Origin: Kiritimatiellia bacterium
GTDB lineage: Bacteria; Verrucomicrobiota; Kiritimatiellia; RFP12; DVOR01
Assembly (NCBI GenBank): GCA_017457555.1
Contig: JAFTHG010000021.1
Span: 1-5,450, forward strand
Direction: 5' to 3'
Length of the DNA: 5,450 nucleotides
In this document: positions 1-5,389 of the stretch, one piece after another
Layout of the letters: every line of letters begins with the position of its first letter
How positions within the stretch are numbered: the stretch's first letter is position 1
Program-made: the position numbers and the translations under genes
The notes under the pieces: model-generated
Seen by the model: the letters and a program-made list of their open reading frames with translations, nothing else
What the model was told of the DNA's origin: nothing
Databases searched by the model: none

Positions 1-169
1 ACACGCCCACGCGATTTGCCAGAATCACCCTCCTGTGCTATCATCTCCATAGCGGAGCGATGGGACTCTCTGGAGGGTTTTGGGGTGTAGAGTGTCAAAT
101 AGGAAATAGACCGAAGCGGAAGCATTCAAATGGCAGATTACGAAATTTACATGGGGTGGGGCTTTTTTA
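1..169. other. Left flank, no supported gene
   Basis: I see no convincing gene here. One + frame is open from the left edge to a TAG at 88-90 (29 codons), and another is open to about 200, but neither has a start signal or a recognisable product. On the - strand an ATG near 50 opens 16 codons to the edge without a ribosome binding site. Small imperfect dyads are visible, such as GCTAT at 37-41 with ATAGC at 49-53, and CTCC at 45-48 with GGAG at 54-57. They are short enough to be chance. A TTGACA lies on the - strand (93-98) without a matching -10. Confidence 0.5.
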
Positions 170-199
170 TTTTCTTTCGTTTCAAGACTCTGCTATACT
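170..199 (+). promoter_or_regulatory. Candidate promoter of the restriction-modification operon
   Basis: TATACT at 194-199 matches the sigma-70/sigma-A -10 consensus at five of six positions. It is preceded by TG at 191-192, giving an extended -10 element. The -35 is poor: TTTTCT at 170-175 with an 18-bp spacer is the best I find, which is tolerable with an extended -10. The DNA upstream is T-rich (163-177). Transcription would begin around 205-207, just before the hairpin at 209-225, leaving a leader of about 200 nt before the first gene. This is inferred from consensus only. Confidence 0.5.
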
Positions 200-208
200 G
201 TAGGCACG

Positions 209-225
209 CTACGGGTGAGCCGTAG
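209..225 (+). promoter_or_regulatory. 5' leader hairpin
   Basis: CTACGG (209-214) pairs perfectly with CCGTAG (220-225) around a 5-nt loop. It would form at or within a few nucleotides of the predicted transcript 5' end. Such hairpins often protect an mRNA 5' end, but that role is an inference. A run of five T residues (232-236) follows after six bases, so a weak early terminator cannot be excluded. Confidence 0.4.
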
Positions 226-234
226 TAATTGTTT

Positions 235-257
235 TTGTGCACTGCACAACATTGTTG
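235..257. promoter_or_regulatory. Two overlapping perfect dyads, possible operator
   Basis: TTGTGCACTGCACAA (235-249) is a perfect inverted repeat with 7-bp arms around one central base. CAACATTGTTG (247-257) is a second one with 5-bp arms, overlapping the first by three bases. They lie about 30-50 bp downstream of the predicted start of transcription, where a bound dimeric repressor could act as a roadblock. No regulator gene is present in the window, so the binding protein is unknown. In RNA the first dyad could not form a normal hairpin because its loop would be only one base, which favours a DNA-level site. Confidence 0.4.
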
Positions 258-314
258 CTCTTAGCAGAACGTAGGAAATTCAGCAAAAGAGAATGCAACG
301 TGTTAGAAGCAGGG

Positions 315-332
315 CGCGCCTCCATTGGCGCG
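315..332 (+). promoter_or_regulatory. Alternative leader hairpin competing with the terminator stem
   Basis: CGCGCC (315-320) pairs perfectly with GGCGCG (327-332) around the 6-nt loop TCCATT. It uses bases from the left arms of both the outer and inner stems of the 311-406 structure, so the two folds exclude each other in part. It would form first during transcription and could act as an anti-terminator and free the ribosome binding site. TCCTCTTTT follows it, so it might also act as a weak terminator itself. Confidence 0.45.
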
Positions 333-389
333 TCCTCTTTTCGCGTTCATTCCTGGGTCCCTCCCACGTACCCGCTAAGAGGACGCGAG

Positions 390-395
390 AGGAGG
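390..395 (+). promoter_or_regulatory. Ribosome binding site of the first gene, inside the stem
   Basis: AGGAGG is followed by 11 bases and then the ATG at 407. The second gene has the same 11-base spacing, which supports 407 as the true start over the in-frame ATG at 293. GGAGG (391-395) is base-paired with CCTCC (319-323) in the long stem-loop, so access to it should depend on leader folding. Confidence 0.65.
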
Positions 396-406
396 GCGCG
401 TTTTTT

Positions 407-1102
407 ATGGCCGAGGAGAGTCTCAAGGAGTCACCACCTGAGCAGATTATTAAGTCGCGCAAGCGTGTACAGGACCATGGAGAGGTCTTTACGCCGTCGT
501 GGTTGGTGAGTGATATGTGTGACTTGGTGGCGCAGGAGTGCGAACGCATTGATAGCCGTTTCTTAGAGCCTGCGTGTGGGGATGGCAACTTTTTAACAGA
601 AGTTTTATACCGAAAGTTGAATACGGTTCAACGCCACTATGGGCGTGATGCGCTTAATTTTGAAGTCTATTCCATCTTGGCAGTGACCTCACTTTATGGG
701 GTTGACCTCTTGCCTGACAATGTAACACGTTGCCGTGAACGCCTCTATCAGCAGTGGGAAGAAGCGTATCTCCCTCATGCCACGAGTATGAAGGAGGGGT
801 GTTGCGCTGCGGTTAAGAAGATTCTTGAACGCAATATCCTGTGTGGGGATGCGCTTTCATTGCGTCAGGCTGATGGTTCGCCGATTGTTTTCACCGAGTG
901 GTCGCTCATCAATAAATGTAAATTTCAGCGTCGTGAATACGAACTCTCTGCCCTTTTAGATGAACAGGGCGAGTCTGATTTGTTCTCTTTCTCTTTAGAT
1001 GGTAGCACGCAACTGTGGCAACAAGACCCCGATGACCCCACATCGCGTATTCCAGCTCCAAAGAAAGAATATCCACTCATTGACTACTGGAGGCTTAGCT
1101 GA
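407..1102 (+). CDS. Small SAM-dependent methyltransferase-like subunit (restriction endonuclease subunit M family)
   Basis: A 231-residue protein with the first half of an N6-adenine DNA methyltransferase fold. The EVFTP motif is at 26-30. SAM-binding motif I, EPACGDGNFL, is at 54-63. An acidic residue after the next strand lies in YGVDLL (D100), and a GDAL segment at 147-150 fits motif III. The protein ends without the catalytic (N/D)PP(Y/F) motif IV, so it probably cannot methylate alone. Short proteins like this, often annotated as restriction endonuclease subunit M, are known to me beside Eco57I-type methylases, as here. I infer an accessory or structural partner of the next gene product, from which it is separated by 2 nt. 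An in-frame ATG at 293 would add 38 residues, but it is rejected because that extension is arginine-rich, is encoded by the leader hairpin and lacks a good ribosome binding site. The C-terminal 60 residues have no motif I recognise. Confidence 0.85.
   Translation: MAEESLKESPPEQIIKSRKRVQDHGEVFTPSWLVSDMCDLVAQECERIDSRFLEPACGDGNFLTEVLYRKLNTVQRHYGRDALNFEVYSILAVTSLYGVDLLPDNVTRCRERLYQQWEEAYLPHATSMKEGCCAAVKKILERNILCGDALSLRQADGSPIVFTEWSLINKCKFQRREYELSALLDEQGESDLFSFSLDGSTQLWQQDPDDPTSRIPAPKKEYPLIDYWRLS
1089..1093 (+). promoter_or_regulatory. Ribosome binding site of the methylase gene
   Basis: GGAGG lies inside the last codons of the upstream gene, 11 bases before the ATG at 1105. With only two bases between the upstream TGA (1100-1102) and this ATG, ribosomes finishing the first gene can restart here, implying coupled synthesis of the two methylase-like subunits. 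Confidence 0.75.
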
Positions 1103-1104
1103 TT

Positions 1105-2604
1105 ATGGCACTGAATTACAATCCAGATGTCTTACTGTGTTTGGCGAATCTCTCCAACGATGAAGTCTTTACGCCACCGAATGTGGTGAATGCGATGTTA
1201 GACCTCTTGCCGAATGACTTGTGGTCTGACCCAAAAATTACTTTTTTAGACCCGTGTTGTAAGAGCGGCGTCTTCTTACGTGAGATTGCGAAACGGCTGA
1301 TTAAAGGGTTAGAGCCCGTTATCCCAGACTTGCAACAACGGTTAGACCATATCTTCCATCAGCAACTCTTTGGTATCGCCATTACTGAGCTCACCGCGTT
1401 CCTCTCGCGTCGCTCGGTTTACTGCTCCAAATATGCCAATAGCAAATGGTCGGTAAGCGTCTTTGATACACCAGAAGGCAACATCGCCTTTCCGCAAGTC
1501 CAACACACTTGGGATGGTAATCGCTGCCGTTACTGCGGTGCTTCTAAAGAAGTCTTTGGTGAACGCAAAGAAACTCACGCCTACGCCTTAATTAACAACA
1601 TCAACCCAGAAAAGCTCTTTAATATGAAATTCGACGTCATCATCGGCAACCCTCCATATCAACTCAGCGATGGCGGCGCACAAGCAAGCGCTTCTCCAAT
1701 CTATCATTACTTTGTTGATGCTGCGAAACGGCTCAAGCCTCGTTACATTTCATTTATCATTCCTTCGCGTTGGTTCTCTGGAGGTAAAGGGTTAGATGAG
1801 TTTAGAGCGACAATGTTAAATGATAAAAAGATTGTCGCCCTTCATGACTTTCTAGATTCGTCAACCTGCTTCCCAGGTGTAGAGATTAAAGGTGGCGTCT
1901 GTTACTTTTTGCGAAATCAACTAAGCAATGAGAATGTTTGTCGAATTGTCACGCACACGACAAATGATGTGATTGAAAGTGTACGACCACTGAAAGAGAA
2001 TGGCCTTGATGTCTTTATTCGTCATAAGACAGGTGTTGATATTTTACAAAAGGTTTTGAAATTTAAAGAATCTTCCTTTATGGATTTAGTTAGCTCTCAA
2101 AAACCTTTTGGCCTACGAACATTTGTAAAAGGTGAAGAAAACTATTTTAAAGACTCTATAACGTTATATCAGAATGGAGGCATTGGATATATTCACTTGG
2201 ACGAAGTGGAACGAAATAAGGAATGGGTTCCGAAGTATAAGATTTTTATATCACGTGCATATAATGCTGGAGATACATACCCCCATCAAATTTTAGGCAG
2301 ACCGATTTTAGGTGCTCCTAACTCTTGTTGTACAGAAACATACATCTCAATAGGTCCATTTGATTTAGAAGCTAGTGCTAAAAATGTACAAACGTACATA
2401 ATGACAAAATTTTTTAGATTTATGGTTTATTTGGTAAAGGTGTCACAAATGGCCCCTGCAAAGGTTTATGAACTCGTTCCCCTTCAAGACTTTTCTAAGC
2501 CGTGGACGGATGAGGAACTGTATCAGAAGTATGGCTTGACGGAGGAGGAGATTGCGTTTATTGAGTCGATGATTCGTCCGATGGAGGTGAATCTCAATGT
2601 TTGA
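1105..2604 (+). CDS. Eco57I-type N6-adenine DNA methyltransferase
   Basis: A 499-residue DNA methylase predicted to transfer a methyl group from SAM to the N6 of adenine in a specific sequence, protecting host DNA. EVFTP is at 20-24. SAM-binding motif I, DPCCKSGVFL, is at 49-58. Catalytic motif IV, GNPPYQ, is at 181-186 after a hydrophobic strand (FDVII). Between them a CxxC pair (C141, C144) with H134 and H158 nearby could bind a metal. Residues 216-275, including IIPSRWFSGGKG, are typical of the Eco57I methylase family. The C-terminal part, roughly 293-452, is the likely target recognition region and is clearly AT-rich relative to the rest of the gene. No nuclease motif is visible, so it is not an obvious type IIG fusion; cleavage would come from the next gene. 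The order methylase subunit, methylase, helicase-nuclease supports a restriction-modification role. Its recognition sequence cannot be read from the protein. Confidence 0.9.
   Translation: MALNYNPDVLLCLANLSNDEVFTPPNVVNAMLDLLPNDLWSDPKITFLDPCCKSGVFLREIAKRLIKGLEPVIPDLQQRLDHIFHQQLFGIAITELTAFLSRRSVYCSKYANSKWSVSVFDTPEGNIAFPQVQHTWDGNRCRYCGASKEVFGERKETHAYALINNINPEKLFNMKFDVIIGNPPYQLSDGGAQASASPIYHYFVDAAKRLKPRYISFIIPSRWFSGGKGLDEFRATMLNDKKIVALHDFLDSSTCFPGVEIKGGVCYFLRNQLSNENVCRIVTHTTNDVIESVRPLKENGLDVFIRHKTGVDILQKVLKFKESSFMDLVSSQKPFGLRTFVKGEENYFKDSITLYQNGGIGYIHLDEVERNKEWVPKYKIFISRAYNAGDTYPHQILGRPILGAPNSCCTETYISIGPFDLEASAKNVQTYIMTKFFRFMVYLVKVSQMAPAKVYELVPLQDFSKPWTDEELYQKYGLTEEEIAFIESMIRPMEVNLNV
1981..2460 (+). 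other. AT-rich segment within the methylase gene (probable target-recognition region)
   Basis: By hand count, GC here is about 35%, with one 60-base row near 25%, against roughly 45-50% in rows of the same gene before 1740 and after 2460. ATA isoleucine codons cluster here (for example in 2150-2405) but are scarce in the flanking coding DNA. The segment encodes about residues 293-452, after the catalytic domain, where target recognition is expected in this type of methylase. The frame stays open throughout. This fits replacement of a specificity domain by recombination, though amino-acid composition alone could contribute. Confidence 0.55.
2583..2590 (+). promoter_or_regulatory. Ribosome binding site of the helicase-nuclease gene
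   Basis: GGAGGTGA is a long match to the 16S anti-Shine-Dalgarno sequence, with nine bases between GGAGG and the ATG at 2597. It lies inside the end of the methylase gene, whose TGA is at 2602-2604. The 8-nt overlap means methylase synthesis precedes and is coupled to synthesis of the presumed restriction subunit, which also fixes 2597 as the start. Confidence 0.8.
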
Positions 2605-5134
2605 GTTACTGGCGAAGCGGGTCAAGATTGAACCCAAGATTTATGCGTATGAGATTTGCACGCCACAGTATCGGGGTTGCCTCAAGGTTGGGACGACAAC
2701 GCGTACGGTAAGTGAGCGTGTGCAGGAGCAGATGGCAAATATCAAGCTTCCCTTCAAGCCAGACTACTACAAAATCGTCTATGAAGCGTCGGCGATGCGT
2801 TCGGATGGGAGTGCTTTTAGCGACAAGGCGGTGCATGATGTGCTGAAGACGATGCCTGACGTGGTGCATATTGAGGGTGAGTGGTTTCGGTGTACGTTAA
2901 GAGATGTGCAGGTGGCGGTGGTGGCCGTACGCAATGGCGAGACGACAGCGACGCAACGTACGCAAGATTTTAAGATGCGCCCCGAGCAGATACGTGCGGT
3001 TGAGAAGACGATGCGCTATTATCGTCAAGAGGCAAGACAGAATCCCAATATTACGCCCAAATTCTTGTGGAATGCGAAGATGCGCTTCGGGAAGACCTTT
3101 GCTTCGTATCAACTCGCGAAGCAGATTGGATTTAAGCGTGTTTTGATTCTGACCTTTAAGCCGGCAGTGTTGCATTCGTGGCGCACCGATTTAGCCTCGC
3201 ATGTGGATTTTAAGGGGTGGCAATTCTTGGCGCGTGTGGAGGGCGGTCCGGATTTAAGTGAACAGTATGCGCGAACGAAGAAGGATGCGCCGATTGTTTG
3301 TTTTGGTTCGTTTCAAGATTTCATGGGCGTGGATGCGATGGGTAATATCAAAGCTCACCATGAATGGATTCGTGAAATCAATTGGGACCTTGTGATTTTT
3401 GACGAGTATCACTTTGGTGCATGGCGCGATAAGGCCAAGGGGCTCTTTTTAGATGACAATGAAGAAGAGGATGAAGACCTTTCGGGTTATACGCGTGGGA
3501 ATGCGGTAGACGAAAACTATCTGCCGATCACCACACGGCACTATCTCTTCTTGTCGGGGACGCCCTTCCGTGCGTTGAACGAAGGGGAGTTCATTGAGAG
3601 TCAGATTTTTAGTTGGACCTATTCGGATGAGCAACGAGAGAAGGAGCAGTGGAAGGGGGCTAACAATCCCTATGCTGCCTTGCCACGGATGGTGCTCTTA
3701 ACTTATCAATTGCCAGAAAAATTGCGTCGCGTTGCTTTACAAGGTGACCAGAATGAGTTTGACCTCAACACCTTTTTCTCAACAAAGGGGAGTGGCGCTC
3801 AGGCGACCTTTGTCTTTGAAACCGAAGTGCAGTCATGGTTGGACTTCATTCGAGGGCATTACTTTGAGCGTGACAGTGACTTGTTGGCTTTAAGCGGTGC
3901 GAATTATCGTCCGCCGCAGCCCTTTGGCGATGTGCGTCTGCGCGATGTGCTGCAACACACCGTGTGGTATTTGCCGAATGTCGCAGCGTGTTACGCGATG
4001 GAGAAGTTGCTCAAAGCGAAACGCAACACCTTTTATCACAACTATCACCCTGTGGTTTGTGCCGGCGCACAGGCTGGGATTGGCGCAAAGGCATTGCCAC
4101 CTGTGCAACGTGCCATGCAAGATCCGTTAGCTACGCATACGATTACGTTGACTTGTGGCAAATTAACCACAGGGGTGACGGTGAAGCCGTGGAGCGGCAT
4201 CTTTATGTTGCGCAATCTCAAGAGTCCCGAAACCTATTTTCAGGCAGCCTTTCGCGTGCAGAGTCCGTGGACGATTCGCAATGATGAGGGGGAGCAGGTG
4301 ATCTTAAAGCCAACGTGTTATGTCTTTGACTTTGCGCCGAATCGGGCACTCTCGCAAGTGGCTCAGTACAGTCAAAAGCTTTCTGTGCAGAATGAAGTCG
4401 CCCCACAGCATGAGCAGACCCCAGAAGAAAAGGTAGGCGAATTCATTCACTTCCTGCCGATTCTGCACTATGACGGCACAACTATGCGACAGATTAGCGC
4501 AGGGGAAATTTTGGACATTACCCTTGCAGGGACGTCAGCGACACTGCTTGCAAAGCGGTGGGAGAGTGCGTTACTTGTGAATGTGGATAATGATACGCTC
4601 AAACGTTTGAAGTGTAACGAAGAAGCAATGCAAGCACTCATGCGCATTGAAGCCTTCCGTGCGCTGGGGAACAACGTCATTGAAACCATTTTGGCAAAGG
4701 CTGATGAGATTAAGAAGGTGAAGAAGGAGACGCCTCCAAAGACGCCGAAGGAAAAGAAAGCGGTTGACGATAAGGAAAAAGAGGTCAAGAGTTTGCGCAA
4801 ACAGGTGCAAGAACAGTTAATCAAGTTTGCCACACGCATTCCTGTTTTCATGTATCTTACCGACTATCGCGAACACACGCTGAAGGAAGTGATTACGCAA
4901 ATTGAAACGGATCTCTTTGAACGTGTCACAGGATTAACCCTTAAAGATTTTGAACTGCTGGTCTCAATTGGGCTATTTAATAATTCTCTTATGAACGATG
5001 CTGTGTTAAACTTTAAGCGTTATGAGGACTCAAGCCTTTCGTACACAGGCATCAATCGTCACCAAGATGAAGCCTATACAGGCGCCTGGGATACACGCGT
5101 GAGCACCAGTGAAATCTTTGTCAATCAAGGGTAA
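2597..5134 (+). CDS. GIY-YIG-like domain fused to superfamily 2 helicase, presumed restriction subunit
   Basis: An 845-residue protein. Residues 14-100 resemble the GIY-YIG / T5orf172 nuclease fold: IYAYEI (15-20), LKVGTT (29-34), basic residues R36 and R41, and EWF with E95 as candidate metal ligand. An SF2 helicase/translocase follows: Walker A MRFGKT (162-167), Walker B DEYH (269-272), motif III SGTP (320-323), a motif V-like TTGVTV (524-529), and a motif VI variant QAAFRVQS (549-556) in place of QxxGRxxR. An acidic run, DDNEEEDED, is at 286-294. A lysine/glutamate-rich, probably coiled-coil linker spans about 703-740, before a C-terminal domain I do not recognise. Behind two methylase-type genes, it is best read as the ATP-dependent restriction enzyme, with the helicase moving on or remodelling DNA and the GIY-YIG domain cutting. 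No PD-(D/E)xK motif was noticed. Nuclease activity of this divergent domain is inferred, not shown. Confidence 0.85.
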   Translation: MFELLAKRVKIEPKIYAYEICTPQYRGCLKVGTTTRTVSERVQEQMANIKLPFKPDYYKIVYEASAMRSDGSAFSDKAVHDVLKTMPDVVHIEGEWFRCTLRDVQVAVVAVRNGETTATQRTQDFKMRPEQIRAVEKTMRYYRQEARQNPNITPKFLWNAKMRFGKTFASYQLAKQIGFKRVLILTFKPAVLHSWRTDLASHVDFKGWQFLARVEGGPDLSEQYARTKKDAPIVCFGSFQDFMGVDAMGNIKAHHEWIREINWDLVIFDEYHFGAWRDKAKGLFLDDNEEEDEDLSGYTRGNAVDENYLPITTRHYLFLSGTPFRALNEGEFIESQIFSWTYSDEQREKEQWKGANNPYAALPRMVLLTYQLPEKLRRVALQGDQNEFDLNTFFSTKGSGAQATFVFETEVQSWLDFIRGHYFERDSDLLALSGANYRPPQPFGDVRLRDVLQHTVWYLPNVAACYAMEKLLKAKRNTFYHNYHPVVCAGAQAGIGAKALPPVQRAMQDPLATHTITLTCGKLTTGVTVKPWSGIFMLRNLKSPETYFQAAFRVQSPWTIRNDEGEQVILKPTCYVFDFAPNRALSQVAQYSQKLSVQNEVAPQHEQTPEEKVGEFIHFLPILHYDGTTMRQISAGEILDITLAGTSATLLAKRWESALLVNVDNDTLKRLKCNEEAMQALMRIEAFRALGNNVIETILAKADEIKKVKKETPPKTPKEKKAVDDKEKEVKSLRKQVQEQLIKFATRIPVFMYLTDYREHTLKEVITQIETDLFERVTGLTLKDFELLVSIGLFNNSLMNDAVLNFKRYEDSSLSYTGINRHQDEAYTGAWDTRVSTSEIFVNQG

Positions 5135-5211
5135 ATGCAGCACTTGTGTTGATTGTTTTGATAATTCGTAAAAACGCGTTAGAGAAGCGACCATTTTAAC
5201 ACTGATGAAAG
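5135..5211. other. Intergenic DNA after the operon
   Basis: No gene or clear promoter is seen. GATAAT at 5160-5165 resembles a -10 element but has no acceptable -35 at 16-18 bp. AACGCGTT (5173-5180) is a short palindrome that may be chance. Confidence 0.4.
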
Positions 5212-5268
5212 GATCTGTCCGATGACTACACTTGAAGGAAATGCAGATTGTTCCGTCCGAGACAGATC
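5212..5268 (+). repeat. Perfect 8-bp inverted repeat interlocking with the terminator
   Basis: GATCTGTC (5212-5219) pairs perfectly with GACAGATC (5261-5268), enclosing 41 bases. The right arm lies within the loop of the terminator hairpin, so the two structures are either mutually exclusive or form a pseudoknot. Its function is unknown. An antiterminator-like alternative fold is possible. Confidence 0.4.
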
Positions 5269-5285
5269 GACGGCATTTCTTTTTT
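5238..5285 (+). terminator. Probable intrinsic terminator of the operon
   Basis: GAAATGC (5238-5244) pairs with GCATTTC (5273-5279), followed directly by six T residues (5280-5285). Inside it, CCGTC (5253-5257) pairs with GACGG (5269-5273), stacking almost continuously on the outer stem with a left-side bulge; the two stems share G5273, so one boundary pair is alternative. It is about 100 nt past the stop codon of the helicase-nuclease gene and is the only T-tracted hairpin after the operon. Confidence 0.65.
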
Positions 5286-5330
5286 GTGGTTGGGTGCTTT
5301 TTCAGTGGTGTGAGTGGGGAACATTGAGAA

Positions 5331-5352
5331 GAGGGGTGATGACACACCCCTC
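5331..5352. repeat. Perfect 8-bp dyad, possible terminator for a convergent gene
   Basis: GAGGGGTG (5331-5338) pairs with CACCCCTC (5345-5352) around the 6-nt loop ATGACA. On the + strand no T tract follows. On the - strand it is followed by TTCTC, a weak pyrimidine tail, about 37 bases after the stop of a possible - strand gene. It may be a weak terminator for that gene or a protein-binding dyad. Confidence 0.4.
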
Positions 5353-5389
5353 ATGCAGAACGCTTAAACGTCGCTTCACTTTATGCGCT

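Larger units (their letters stand above)
311..406 (+). terminator. Large stem-loop plus T6: attenuator or SD-sequestering element
   Basis: The inner stem is 11 perfect base pairs, 329-339 with 377-387. An outer stem, 315-323 with 391-400, adds nine pairs with one bulged G (396), and G-U and A-U pairs can extend it into the T tract. The apical part (340-376) can fold weakly, for example TGGG at 354-357 with CCCA at 363-366. TTTTTT follows at 401-406 and abuts the ATG at 407. A GC-rich stem followed by a T tract has the form of an intrinsic terminator. Because the outer stem also includes the Shine-Dalgarno sequence of the first gene, the same fold could block translation. Which level operates cannot be decided from sequence. 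Confidence 0.6.

Noticed and set aside
1..50. Start of a - strand gene at ATG 50
   Set aside because: There are only 16 codons before the edge, no ribosome binding site, and the nearby TTGACA lacks a -10 partner.
293..406. In-frame N-terminal extension of the first gene from ATG 293
   Set aside because: The 38 added residues are arginine-rich and encoded by the leader hairpin. No good ribosome binding site precedes 293, while AGGAGG precedes 407 with the same spacing as in the next gene.
205..406. T-box or other named riboswitch in the leader
   Set aside because: I could not find the conserved T-box sequence (TGGNACCGCG-like) upstream of the terminator stem, nor the core of another class I know. 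Only an unnamed attenuator-like element is claimed.
237..509. 90-codon frame starting at GTG 237, as a possible leader peptide or small gene
   Set aside because: It has no ribosome binding site, runs through the hairpin and into the first gene in another frame, and its product has no protein-like pattern.
4468..4851. 127-codon - strand frame inside the helicase gene
   Set aside because: It is antisense to a lysine/glutamate-rich coding stretch, which yields Ser/Phe/Leu-rich shadow frames. It has no independent start signal and no recognisable product.
5195..5245. Hammerhead ribozyme or fluoride riboswitch, suggested by CTGATGA and GATGACTAC
   Set aside because: The CTGATGA is not followed by the stem II and GAAA arrangement of a hammerhead, and the upstream GGNGATGG part of a fluoride riboswitch is missing.
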